Shown: piece by piece, positions 11,385 through 22,130 of the stretch
How positions within the stretch are numbered: position 1 is the first letter of the stretch
Layout of the letters: each line of letters opens with the position of its first letter
DNA from: Aaosphaeria pasadenensis
Taxonomy: Eukaryota > Ascomycota > Dothideomycetes > Pleosporales
DNA: 64,000 nt
Reading direction: 5' to 3'
Assembly: GCA_022813625.1 (NCBI GenBank)
Contig: JAKLMB010000004.1
Span: 682,001 to 746,000, forward strand
The notes under the pieces: generated by a model
What the model saw: the letters and a program-made list of their open reading frames with translations, nothing else
Told to the model about the DNA's origin: nothing
The model's database searches: none
Translations under genes and position numbers: made by a program

Positions 11385-11625
11385 GGATGGTCAGGATGCT
11401 TATGTTTAGCTTGTTAAGAAAATATATCCACGTGTGAATCTCGATGCATGTATGACGGGGATTTTGCCTCGAGTGTGGTTCCTAAATTGTTCGACTCGAT
11501 GATGAGCAGGATATGTCCGATGTCAATGCAATGTTTTGACGCAAAGTAGGCAGAGAGCTCGTATGCATGACTATGATGCGGGTATCATTTAATTCTACTT
11601 CCTAAGCAACATCGGCTTCTGTCTT

Positions 11626-12642
11626 TTATCCGCTGAGCCTCGAGAGCACAGCTTCGACTACACCCTTGGGCCCACTACCTTTCTCTTCCAAGAGTCCCAG
11701 GCTCTTCTCCTCGGCCTCCAACTCAATAGCACCCTCGTATACTCTCACAATCATATCTTCGTCCACTCTCGTACCGCATGCGACGAGTCCCTTGATCAAT
11801 GTGCTGACCCTCGTGATCTCCCGCAAAACACCAGGCTCGAGCTCATCGTTTTGGCTGGAATACAATGTCTCGGAGACACCTTCCTCTAGCCTTGTGATGC
11901 TAACATCCTTCGACTCCTTATTCGCCTCATTGTGCTTCGAGACCCATATGTATCCATTGACACCAAGAATGACGTCGATTTCTCCCGTAGCTGTGTTCAA
12001 GGTGAAAACCTGGCGTCGCGACCGAACAACGCCTCCTTTTCGAGAAAGAATTCCACCTCCTGCACCCGAGAGGGATGTGAATAGTCCGTTCCTCAGTTTT
12101 CCATACTTCAGACTGCGCGTGTGTAAACTCGCTGTGTTATCCTGATGCAGTGCCTGCACTTCCGCGACCAGGAGATCGCCCTCCGAAAAGAAAGTCCGGA
12201 TGTTGAGTTCGTCGACTGCCGTTCTTCTTCGCAATATGCCACCAGGCAAGTTTATGGCACTCAGAGGGAGGCTTGCAAGCATGGGCGCGGCGATATCTAC
12301 GCTCCACTTCTTTGTCTGTACGCTGACGATTCGACCGATAACGAGGTCTCCGATTTCGGGCTGGTACCGTGCGCGAAGGGGCTGGACAGAAAGGAGTTTG
12401 TTGGTTTTGTGCAAGGTGCCCGCAACGGTCGAGGTGATCGTCGTGGAAGATGGAGGGATGTATGTTCCATGGCCGCGCATCCATTGTGGGTCGTCGGTTA
12501 TGGCCTGTCCAGGCGTTATGATGGCGTTCTTGGATGAAGTCTCTGGAATGTCATCATCGGACATATCGACATCGGAAGAATCATCGTGCTGGAGAACTGG
12601 TGGCAGAGGTGCCGCTGAGGGCGGGAGAATGGTGATGGGCAT
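11626..12642 (-). CDS. RRP4: Exosome complex component Rrp4
   Basis: A single exon gives 338 aa. The protein has an acidic N-terminal tail (residues 18-35) and then the family landmark WMRGHGTYIP near residue 54. An S1 RNA-binding domain follows at about residues 90-165 (IGDLVIGRIVSVQTKKWSVDI), then a KH domain around 215-290 with LGVNGYIWVSK. In yeast Rrp4 forms part of the RNA-binding cap of the nuclear and cytoplasmic RNA exosome, which processes rRNA and degrades RNA 3' to 5'. It is convergent with the dioxygenase at 10398-11384 (241 bp between stops) and divergent from the PLD-fold gene at 13070. As a conserved housekeeping gene it marks the end of the accessory-looking left block. Confidence 0.93.
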   Translation of the reverse strand: MPITILPPSAAPLPPVLQHDDSSDVDMSDDDIPETSSKNAIITPGQAITDDPQWMRGHGTYIPPSSTTITSTVAGTLHKTNKLLSVQPLRARYQPEIGDLVIGRIVSVQTKKWSVDIAAPMLASLPLSAINLPGGILRRRTAVDELNIRTFFSEGDLLVAEVQALHQDNTASLHTRSLKYGKLRNGLFTSLSGAGGGILSRKGGVVRSRRQVFTLNTATGEIDVILGVNGYIWVSKHNEANKESKDVSITRLEEGVSETLYSSQNDELEPGVLREITRVSTLIKGLVACGTRVDEDMIVRVYEGAIELEAEEKSLGLLEEKGSGPKGVVEAVLSRLSG

Positions 12643-13069
12643 GGTGAAATCGGCTGCCTTGTGAGTGTCGTATCGATGTCACGTCAAAGTAATTGATCGT
12701 CTTGAAGTGGCGACAGCAGCGTTGAAGCCCTCTCCTGTTCTCTCTACGGTGTTCTTTGGCTGAATAACGGGGGAAAATGACGGCTTGATGGTGGAAGTTA
12801 TAGATTCGAGCTCTGGGTATTTTTTGGTCGGAGGTCGGCCTCTGGAGGAACCAGCTAGATCTCATTTGGACTAGCCTATTTTCAATGCGTCGATGCATCC
12901 TTAACTACCATCTCATCTTCGTCATCCCATCTCTAGTCATCTAATTGTAATAGTGCTTTCCCTTCTCTGTTCATTCTTTCGAGGTTGTGATCGATATTTA
13001 ACAATTAATCCAACATCTAGCACGTGTCTTTCGTAATTGTTGTACTCATTGTGTTCACTTCGCATCAGC
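12643..13069. promoter_or_regulatory. Divergent promoter between RRP4 and PLD-like gene
   Basis: This 427-bp region separates the two start codons. No open frame with family features, and no clear element beyond AT-rich patches, was seen. Confidence 0.45.
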
Positions 13070-14533
13070 ATGCCTGCAGCCCCTGTTACGTCACCTCAGA
13101 AGCACATCACTGAACCCTTTATATCGGAACTCGCCTCAGCAACCCGAGAGAATTCCACCGATGACCCCAATTATTACGCCCAGGATCCGAAGACACTCAT
13201 AACCTCGTCAAAAGTTCATTCGTTCACAACAGGCACTGGTAACGCCATCTTCCGATCTCTTATTCCGCTCTTGGAATCCACCAATCATGAGCTCATTCTC
13301 GTGACGTGCTTCTGGGCACAGTCTGAATCTCTCCAGACATTGAATAAAGTATTGAGAACTTTATCAGAAAAAGCCATACATCGCGGTACAGAAAAGATCA
13401 GGGTCCGACTCTGCTTCTCTTCACTCTCCCTCTTCCAGAAGCTTTTCCATAAGCAATCCGTGACTGGACAAACATACGATCAATCTACATGGGCGAAGAA
13501 ACTAGGGCTGCCTTCTCCCGACTCCTTAGGAGGACTTGATCTTCAGATCAAATCTGTCTTCATCCTTCCATTCAGTGTAATGCACCCAAAATTCATCATC
13601 ATCGACCGGGAACGAGCCGTTTTACCATCTTGCAATATCAGTTGGGAAGAATGGTTTGAGGGCGCTGTCACTCTTTCAGGACCAATCGTTGAACAGTTCC
13701 TTCACTTCTATTCATCTTTCTGGGTTCGACACAAGTTACCTCCTCTATCATCTTCTCGTTTACTCCCAACAAATGGTGCTATGGTGGAAGATCATACCGG
13801 AACGCTAAACCACGATCATGGCCACATTGTCACTCCATTTACCAATAATCCAAAAGCTGGGAACGAGGCAACAATACCCACCGTGTTTCTACCGAGCCCA
13901 CATCGCCGAAACCCGAGACTGAATCCTTTCGCAGCTACCGACAGTATTATCGCTCCTGCGACGCCACTGAACCTCTTCATTCTGACCCTTCTCAAGAAAG
14001 CCAACCGATCCATCCGTATTCAATCACCAAATGTTACATCACCGCCTGTACTTTCTGCCCTTCTAAATGCACTCTCGCGTGGTGTTGATGTCACAATATT
14101 GACCTCTGAACGACTCATGATACTGGAGCAACTTATCACAGCCGGTACAACCACCACAAGGTGTGTTAAGAAATTAATCAAGCGGTATCACAAATTACCT
14201 ACACCAACGTCTCAGTCAATCGTGGATGAAGAAGCTGCAATAGCCACTCGCCCGAGGGGAAGTCTGAAGATATCTTATTTCTCCCCGCCGCAAGGTCCAA
14301 AATCAAGAGGGCAGGAGCAGGGAGAGCCACAACAGAGTCATCTTAAATTGATGATCGTTGATGAGGAGGTCGTGGTATTGGGGTCGGGCAACCTAGATCG
14401 AGCGAGCTGGTTCACAAGTCAAGAGCTGGGTGTAGCATTCTTTGATGCTGGCTTGGTACAAAAGATATCAGGCTCCCTTGATGTGGCCATGACAAACCGA
14501 GCGAAGGTGCACTATGACAGTCGTATAGGGTGA
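13070..14533 (+). CDS. Phospholipase D-like (two HKD motifs) protein
   Basis: A single exon gives 487 aa from ATG 13070; the in-frame extension to 13037 has only a TTG and is not used. Two complete HxK(x)4D motifs are visible: HPKFIIID (His172, Lys174, Asp179) followed by SCNISWEEW, and HLKLMIVD (His424, Lys426, Asp431) followed by GSGNLDRASW. These are the paired active-site halves of the PLD fold, which transfers phosphatidyl or phosphodiester groups through a His intermediate. The order and spacing match the fungal PLDc_2 proteins rather than large PX-PH PLDs. There is no signal peptide; VTCFWAQS near residue 79 is a buried strand. The substrate could be a phospholipid or nucleic acid backbone and cannot be chosen from sequence. 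Confidence 0.88.
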   Translation: MPAAPVTSPQKHITEPFISELASATRENSTDDPNYYAQDPKTLITSSKVHSFTTGTGNAIFRSLIPLLESTNHELILVTCFWAQSESLQTLNKVLRTLSEKAIHRGTEKIRVRLCFSSLSLFQKLFHKQSVTGQTYDQSTWAKKLGLPSPDSLGGLDLQIKSVFILPFSVMHPKFIIIDRERAVLPSCNISWEEWFEGAVTLSGPIVEQFLHFYSSFWVRHKLPPLSSSRLLPTNGAMVEDHTGTLNHDHGHIVTPFTNNPKAGNEATIPTVFLPSPHRRNPRLNPFAATDSIIAPATPLNLFILTLLKKANRSIRIQSPNVTSPPVLSALLNALSRGVDVTILTSERLMILEQLITAGTTTTRCVKKLIKRYHKLPTPTSQSIVDEEAAIATRPRGSLKISYFSPPQGPKSRGQEQGEPQQSHLKLMIVDEEVVVLGSGNLDRASWFTSQELGVAFFDAGLVQKISGSLDVAMTNRAKVHYDSRIG

Positions 14534-14814
14534 TTCGAGCCTCACGTAGCTTTCTGGAAATTGCTGTTCTGGACACAAGCGATCTCTAGATAAGGCGAAG
14601 CAATAATGAAGAGTGAAGTGCTTACAATTTTCATATGATTACTATGGAAACTATGTTATCCATCCGTCGTGGCCGTGTTCCATTGATCAAGCAAATCTTT
14701 CCTGAATTCTGCCCCTAAGAGCGAATCTCTTGTTCGAACACTCCTTCAATAACTCGTCTAGGTAGGAGTGGTTCGGATTGCATCATTTACGAATGAACGA
14801 TGCCTGTTACCTGA

Positions 14815-15650
14815 CTACCATGCCGGGAAGAGTCGCTCGAGAAGAGCCTTGATGTATACATTCATTTTCGCAGCCTCCTTGGGGAACACCCGGCTTCGGT
14901 CTTGCCTGACGTATTCCGTAAGCTTTGCATTTGAACTGAAGGTGTGTAGAACGACAGTTCGATCACGGAGGTGCTCGAGGAGATTGACGAGGTTCACGTG
15001 AACCCTACCCAAAGCCTTCTATCAGTTAGTCAAAGTACATGATCACATCAGTTCAAAGAATGTCTTACCTTCTTGCACTGGGTGATCGATAAGGGGACCG
15101 GTGAAACTCCGACCTCATAACAGAGGTTCTGCCACGTCGTCAAGTTACTTTCATCCGGGTCGAAATATTCTTCGAACTTGTTGACCAAGAACATGATCCT
15201 TTCAGAGCGATACCTCTGACTGCGTTTGCTCCAACCGAAATACTCGGCACGTTCCTTGAATTCAGTTGCCAGAGATGGAACACGATTCGAACGATTATCC
15301 CCGGCCCTGACAGTCTCGTCCGAATCTGATTCATTCTCTGTAGACGCGTTGTCGACAGGAGCTCCAGGGACACTGCCCTCAGAATGTGGCTTGCTGGCTC
15401 GGATTTGTCCTATAACTTGGTTAGATGTTGACACAACGATAGGGGTCAGTGAAGACTTACGTGATGATGGGGGCGTGCCGAAACAGGCCATCCACAACAG
15501 ATGGAACGCTCCGTCACCCGGAAACCAACCAAGTGTCAACGCCAGGCGATTGACCTCGGATACGAAAGATGCTGTAGGATCGAGAGTGAAATCCGTGCCC
15601 GCGGACACGTCTTTCAGGACTTTCCTCTGATGCTGAGTAGCTGCTGGCAT
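14815..15650 (-). CDS. Fungal-specific protein of unknown function
   Basis: Three exons on the minus strand, 15461-15650, 15069-15409 and 14815-15018, give 244 aa. The introns are 51 and 50 bp, GT-AG. The second join yields SITQCKKALGRVHVNLVNLL, which flows across the junction. The protein has two related-looking halves: FVSEVNRLALTLGWFPGDGAFHLLWMACF near the N-terminus and EFKERAEYFGWSKRSQRYRSERIMFL in the middle, both with the pattern aromatic-GW followed by a basic helix. A Ser/Glu/Asp-rich linker lies between them (residues 75-105). I recall similar hypothetical proteins in many Pezizomycotina, but no function is known to me. There is no signal peptide or membrane segment. It is divergent from the SDR at 16425. 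Confidence 0.75.
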
Positions 15651-16424
15651 ATTGGCAACAGTTCGATGAGGTTGTTATTTGGGTGTTGAGTTATTTGTAT
15701 TTCGAGATGTTGTGATGTTGGGATATTGGAGTATTTGGAAAATTTAGGGAGTTTAAATGTGGTTGCTGATCCAGCTAACAAACAAACAGTCCGTGTGTCC
15801 CCAGTGAATCATATCCTTCATATTCACTGCCCGTGCTTGTGGGAACAGATCTCTCGACAAGGGGCAGCAGTTAGCAATCTAGTTTGAGCTGGTGAATACT
15901 CTCTTGTAGTGAAAAGTGGTGTTCCATCATAGCAAAAACATCGATAATTTGTTGTTCACTAGGCAGTGATGTCAAAGACTTCGCATTTCACTTTTTACTA
16001 TCAAGGCCAAGTACACAACACAACATTTTATTGTCACGGAACCAGAATTATCTGATCTTTTGTCTTTTTCGTTTTTTTCTATTGGGACTCGAATACCAGA
16101 TTTAACGTCCTACATCTATCTATCTTGGATAGAAACATAAAACGCCATCAGCTCATTGAAATTAAGCGCAACCAACCTGCGAGGCTAAGGCCTAACCGTG
16201 AAAATGTCGCAATGCGGGAGGTATATATCATAAATATTTTAACCCGCAGGATCAGCGTCTTTGCAAAAATTCCTTTTTGAAGGATCGAAGACTGCTTCCT
16301 TTGACAAAATCGGGCGAGATATATAGTCCGGGATTCGTCCGCAGCCCGGCCGCCTAAATGCCTTCAAATACGCACAATTCCCAACACTGCGATCGTGTTC
16401 AGCACTACAAAACACTCCCTCGAT
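15651..16424. promoter_or_regulatory. Divergent intergenic region before SDR gene
   Basis: No gene was found here. A TATA-like stretch (GGTATATATCATAAATATTT) lies about 200 bp before the SDR ATG. The side next to the 244-aa gene has simple GATGTTGTGATGTTGGGATATTGG-like imperfect repetition. Confidence 0.4.
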
Positions 16425-17485
16425 ATGGTCCATATCTCTTTGATTCAGCAAAGCAACGCTCAAGTCGACGAGTTTTCTGCGCCTAGAGTCGCAGTGTTCG
16501 TCGGCGGCAGTTCAGGCATCGGAAAGATAACTCTCGCTGAGATATCTGGTCTCGGACTGGGCTTCACCGCGTACGTTGTGGGTCGCAAAATCAGTGAAGA
16601 AAGATTCAAGAATTTTGCGGAAGAGCTCCGGCATGATAATGCGAAAGCCAATATCGTCTGGGTTGAAGGTGAAGTGTCGCTCCTCTCCGAAGTGAAGAGG
16701 GTATGCGACCATATCAAGACACTTGAATCGACGATCGACCTGTTATTCATGACGACTGGATATGCGCCTTTTATGGGCAGATCGGGTATGCTCGGAGCTC
16801 GAGTGTGTCATAGTACATCAAGCGCTAACATAGATAAGCTACATCCGAAGGAGTGGACATCAGTCACGCATTGGAGTACTATTCCCGCATCTGTTTTGTA
16901 GAAAATCTACTACCCCAACTCCGTGCTTCTGGACGCGCTCGAGTCATCAGCGTTAATTCAGGTGGCATGGAAACGCATCACGGATTCAATGTCAACGACT
17001 TGCAACTGAAGAATGCTGGTCTGCTTTGGGTAGCATATACTAAGATCCATAATGGTGTAATGTGTACTCTCACTCTCGAGCGTCTTGCGGAAAAGAAAGA
17101 GAATCACGATATTGTCTTCATACATGGCCATCCTCACATCGTGAGAACTGGCAATTTGCATCGTAGTTGGAATCCAGGGTCATGGGGGTTATGGTTCGCC
17201 ACTTGGTTCATCGACCCGCTACTCATGCTCATCGCATATACATTCAAAGAGTCGGCTGAGAGACACCTTTATCTTGTTACCAGTGGTCGATTCGGAGGAA
17301 ATGGGCCCAAGATTCCAGATATTGCTGGAACAACGACCAGGGGACAGCTGAAGGGAGGCTTATTCCTGGCCAACCACAAGTGCGATACAGTTAAGAATGA
17401 AAAAGAGCTGGTGAAGCTGCGGTCTATGGCACAGAACAAGGTATGGGATACGACATATGATATCATTGGTCCATATATTGCATGA
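16425..17485 (+). CDS. Short-chain dehydrogenase/reductase, atypical active site
   Basis: Two exons, 16425-16785 and 16839-17485, give 335 aa. The 53-bp intron uses the acceptor AG at 16837-16838; the other nearby AG gives a stop or the wrong frame, while this one yields SATSEGVDISHALEYYSR. The dinucleotide motif is VGGSSGIGK (Gly27-Gly33), followed by an Arg near the end of strand 2 (VVGRK), suggesting NADP(H). Strand 4 reads LLFMTTGYAPF where classical SDRs have NNAG. The Ser of the active site is probably in VISVNSGGM. The next helix reads WVAYTKIHNG, so the usual YxxxK spacing is absent. Related fungal proteins often lack it too, which suggests a divergent oxidoreductase or a non-catalytic Rossmann protein. 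The C-terminal part has a hydrophobic helix (FIDPLLMLIAYTF). Confidence 0.82.
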
Positions 17486-18437
17486 TTCGCTACTGCTCCT
17501 AATTGGACGGAGTGAAGCTTCAGTGCCTACGCATGGATTTCCGTAGTGATTGAACAAGAATGTTTGAATTTTTTGATCTGCACTAGCCATGAATGAATAG
17601 TACGACTTTTCCGTGAAGTGCTTCCAGGAGCAAGTCGTTGACACCACCACAATTGGAGTGGTCAGATACCAAGGCCAAATGCCATTGGAGCTGTTATGTC
17701 TATCGTCTCCAGGAATTTCAGTATCGCATACTCACTGCCGACGAAGTATGCTACCAAACGTGCCGGAACGTTACTAAAGCTAGTTCTTGGAGAAAATTGG
17801 TCTCAACTTGTAAGATTCTTTGGGACTGCTGGCAGTTCTTGTGGAGACTTAAAGTCATGCTCTCTCTTTTTCTGGCCCATTTTTCTTTCCTTATTTCAAT
17901 TGTTTCTGACCACTTTCTTGTAGACATCTTATTTCATGCCCAGTGCGCTCGTTATCGTTGCTTTTTCATGAGATTCCCTGATGTCTGCGAAGATCTCACG
18001 CATCAGTATCGAAATCTACCGAGCTTCTTTTTGAGCCACCTGCGACTTGAGATGACTATCATGTTACCAAAATAGTATTCAAGACCGTAGATAAACTGCC
18101 ATTGGCTGGAGGGAATCTGAAAACGGATTAGCCCGTAATCCTTCTAATAGGCCCATCGGTCGGAAGTGAATAGAAACAGCTGTAACTACGATCACTGTTG
18201 TCAAAGTCGGGAGATATTCGTGTTCTCGAGGTAGGCTTGGAACATCCAATGCGCGGTGTCCCACGTGATAACCCAGAAGCCTTACTCTGTAGGCTGCAGC
18301 CGGGCACATCTGGTTGGATGCCGGAAACTGCACAGCCATAAGCGCTGAGCCTGATCGATTTCTATCTATTCCCCACTCCTCTATGCCATCTACTCGCACA
18401 AGCAACTTCTACGAGCGAGGAGCATACACACAATACG
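17486..18437. other. Intergenic region before NLR-like gene
   Basis: No supported gene. A 145-codon open frame at 17638-18075 is rich in Cys and aromatic residues and matches nothing I recognise. A CCACGTGA element (E-box core) lies near 18261. Confidence 0.4.
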
Positions 18438-21374
18438 ATGCGTCTCTTACAGAATCTGACGGACGGAGACTTCAAGCTGACCTGGTTCGACGATGACGAT
18501 CCCCCAGCGTATGCTATCCTCTCGCATACCTGGGTAGCAGACCAGGAAGTCACGTACCAAGACATCCTCACAGATGCAGGCAAAGACAAGTCCGGATTTG
18601 AGAAGCTTCGCTTTTGTGGCCAACAGACAGCGAAGGATGGCCTGCAGTTCTTCTGGGTCGACACCTGCTGCATCGACAAATCTAACGTCAGAGAACTAGA
18701 CACGGCAATCAATTCCATGTTCAAGTGGCATAAAGGCGCCTCCAAGTGCTATGTCTACCTGTCGGATGTCTCTGTCCCGGCCGACTTCACTGACGCCGTG
18801 TCCTGTCAGGCGGTATGGGCAGATGCTTTCCGAAACTGTCGGTGGTTTACGCGAGGTTTTACCTTGCAAGAGCTCGTGGCTCCTGCTGTCGTGGAATTCT
18901 TTTCGAAAGAGGGAAAGATTCTTGGCACGAAGTTGTCTTTAGAAAGGGAGATACACGAAATCACTAAGATACCCGTTAGTGCCGTACGAGGACAGGTCCT
19001 CGATAACTTTAGCATTGAAGATCGAATGAGCTGGGGAGCTTCGCGGGCAACTACACTCAAGGAGGATAAAGTATATTGCTTGCTAGGAATTTGCGGGGTG
19101 TTCCTACCGCTCATATATGGAGAAGGAGAAGAATACGCGACAAAACGATTAATAGACGAGGTTGAGAGGCGGCGAGATCGCCATACAAAACAAACTAACA
19201 GTACAGATCCAAATGCTGGTATGTGGCAGCCTGCTGATGTGTCATATGGCAAAGTGTATCTAACATTCCTTTCACTACAGTACGACCAGACGTGATACGC
19301 CCTTCCTGCGCAATTCCTTTTCGTCGCGATCCTGAATTTGTTGATCGCGGCACGCTACTAGATGATATACAGGAGAAATGTTCTACTCCAGCATCCCGGG
19401 TAGCGCTGGTAGGTCTCGGAGGTGTGGGGTAAGTTCAGCTTGCAATAGGAGTTGGGGCTTGTGATTTGGTAAACATAATTCTGACGCGCAAACAGCAAAT
19501 CACAACTGGCGATTGAATTCTGTTATCGCACCGTCGACCGCTCTCCAGAAACCTGGATATTTTGGGTGCATGCTGGCAACGCAGTGCGGCTTGAGCAAGG
19601 CTACCGAGACATTGCCAACCAGGTCCAACTTGCGGGCCGTACAGACCCACAGGCGAATGTGTTTGAGCTCGTGCGCGACTGGTTGCTCGACGAAAGTCAC
19701 GGGAAGTGGTTGCTTGTTCTCGACAATGCCGACGATTCTGATGTCATTGCCTCTGTATCAGGTTCACACGGTCAACAACACCTTTCCAGATACCTACCTC
19801 CGAGCAAATACGGCACCGTCATTGTGACAAGTCGCTCTAGTCATGCAGCATCGCGTTTGGTCGAGGATCGGGACACGCTTCACATCAAGCCAATGCGAGA
19901 CACCGATGCACAGGCTCTTCTACTGAGAAAGTTGGGAGGTGCAGTCGAGTTAGAGGACGTTGTTGAACTGGCAGCAGCGTTAGAACTCATGCCACTTGCG
20001 CTTGTTCAGGCAGCAGCGTACATTCAGAAACAAGGGCCTCACTATTCGATACGAAAATACCTCACAGCATTTCACAAAAGCGACAGGCGGAAAACGAGCT
20101 TGCTGAATCGGGAAGCTGGACATCTTCGGAGGGATAATGAGGCCAAGAACTCCATTATCACAACGTGGCAGATCTCGTTCGAAACAATTCGACGTACAAG
20201 ACGATCTGCAGCGGACCTTCTTTCGCTCATGAGCTTCTTCGACCGGCAAGGTATCCCCAAGGCCTTGCTTAGCTATCGCAGCATTACGCCCACCGTCAGC
20301 GGCAGTGTGGATGGAAACGTGATCACACAGGCCCATGATAAGCAAGACACTTTCAGTGAACATGGTGCTAGTGAAGGCAGCGGCTCTGAAAACATTGACG
20401 ACGACGCGTTCACGGACGATGTGCAGACACTGAGAGACTACTCCTTCGTCTCCGAGACAAATGATCCAGGGTCATTGGAGATGCATCGCTTAGTGCAGTT
20501 GGCGACGCAAGAGTGGCTCGAAGGCAGGAATGAAGCCGAAAGTTGGAAGGAGCGATTCATCAGCAATCTGTCTGATGCGTTCCCACCAGGGGAATACGAA
20601 AATTGGGGAAAGTGCCAGCGGCTCTATCCGCACGCAGTAGCAGCATCACACAAGGAGCCACAAAGTCTGGAAAGCTGCAAAAAGTGGGCGAGATTACTTA
20701 ACCATACCGCATGGTATGTTAGCGAAAGAGGAAATCCTGTCGAGGCAGAAGCTTTGATAACGAAGTCGATGGGAGTGACTAGCAAGCTTCTAAGCCCTGA
20801 CAGCTCTGAAACACTACAAAGTATGGCCTTGTTAGGATCTACGATGGACACAATGGGGCGATGGGATGTTGCGGAAAGATTAAAGCTGCTGGTATTGAAC
20901 ACCTGCAAGAAGCGGCTCGGAGAAGACGACTCATTCATGCGAACTAGTATGCGTAACCTTGCGATAACATATCGCGTTAAAAGGCAGTGGGATGCTGCAG
21001 AGGAATTATTGGAGCAAGCAGTAGAGATTAGTAAGAGGAAGGTAGGAGAAGACCATCGAGAGACGTTGAATGGTCTGGCAAGCCTCGCAGCAGTATACAT
21101 GGAACAAGGACGGTGGGATGAGGCAGAGAGAATGTCGGTACGAGTAGTAGACATTCAGAAGAAGACGCTAGGGGAAGACCATCCAGACACCCTGAACAGC
21201 ATTCATAGCCTCGCATGCGCGTGGAAACTCCAGGGGCGCATGGCAGAAGCTATAGCTCTCATGCGAAAATGTGTGCAATTAACGACCCGTAAATTAGGTC
21301 CTGCGCATCACCACACACTCATTTCAACAAAAACCTTAATTGCCTGGGAGGCAACTCTAAAGATTGAACTTTAA
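18438..21374 (+). CDS. HET / NB-ARC / TPR protein (fungal NLR-like)
   Basis: Three exons, 18438-19218, 19281-19428 and 19496-21374, give 935 aa. Residues about 24-165 are a HET domain: AILSHTWV, FFWVDTCCIDKSN and RWFTRGFTLQEL. Residues about 245-500 are a nucleotide-binding NB-ARC module: PFRRDPEFVDRG, Walker A GLGGVGKS (305-312), Walker B WLLVLDNADD and the sensor-like VIVTSR. The second intron falls inside the Walker A codon for Gly310, so correct splicing is needed for ATP binding. Residues about 720-930 hold tandem 42-residue kinesin-light-chain-type TPRs with the pattern LGEDHPDTL. This effector-switch-repeat plan is that of fungal NLR-like receptors, some of which drive heterokaryon incompatibility or programmed death; the role here is inferred. 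No disruptions are seen. The 67- and 62-bp introns have good consensus ends. Confidence 0.92.
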
Positions 21375-22130
21375 ATTTCAAATCCATTAGGTTTTACTTC
21401 ATGTCGACCATATAGTTGTATCAGCGATAGATTAGAGCGAATCCTTTCCCTGACTTCCGGGTCTATTTTGCCTATTGTTTCGTCCCTTGACCACTGAAAC
21501 GACGATTCTTGTCACGGAAGCTGGTGAATAACGAGCGGATCGAAGCGCGCCTCAATACTGAGCATTACTTTAATTCTCCAACCACTGTCTCCATTTTATC
21601 TTGAGGAGCAATGTCATTGCTCCATCAGACTAGAGATGGACGTTAGACTTCTAGGCTTTACAGGGTGGGCAGCGACGGGGCTCTCGAGAGAGGCCGAAGC
21701 CGATCATACTTGCACATCCTACATCAGATTTCATGATGACGAACAAAACAATATGTAATTAAGTAGCAAGATAACATAATTATATTCAGATTACATATAT
21801 TTTCCTAAAGAAGATATCAATCTTAGACCAGAAAATTCAAATTCCGAGAAGAAACTTGAATTCAGGGAAAGAGATATCAACTTAGGACAAGAGTATTTCA
21901 AACAGGAAAAGTCAATCCAATTTAGAGGAAGGAAATTCAACAGAGCAAGAACAACAACCTAACCGAAAGAGAGAGGATACCTGGCCAAAGAAAAGAGTCC
22001 AATTGATTCATGACCCAATAAACGACTCCGGTGCTCGTAAGCTGCGATGTGAAGGTGCTAGTTCAAGGGCTATGAGTTGATACTCAGGTGATAAAGTGTC
22101 GAGAATGATGGTTACTATCAAAATTGATGA
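21375..22130. other. Convergent intergenic region with weak ~60-bp repeat
   Basis: This lies between the NLR-like gene and the minus-strand nuclease-fold gene. No gene was found. The plus strand is purine-rich from about 21805 to 22005, with an imperfect tandem repeat listed separately. Confidence 0.45.
21811..21945. repeat. Imperfect tandem repeat, period about 60 bp
   Basis: GATATCAA followed by CTTAG and a purine run recurs near 21813 and 21873, with a third degenerate start near 21931 (GGAAATTCAA). Identity by eye is only moderate (about 60%). Confidence 0.3.

Noticed and set aside
17638..18075. 145-codon frame upstream of the NLR-like gene
   Set aside because: It has a high Cys and aromatic content typical of random frames and no recognisable domain or splice partner; a remnant cannot be excluded but is not supported.
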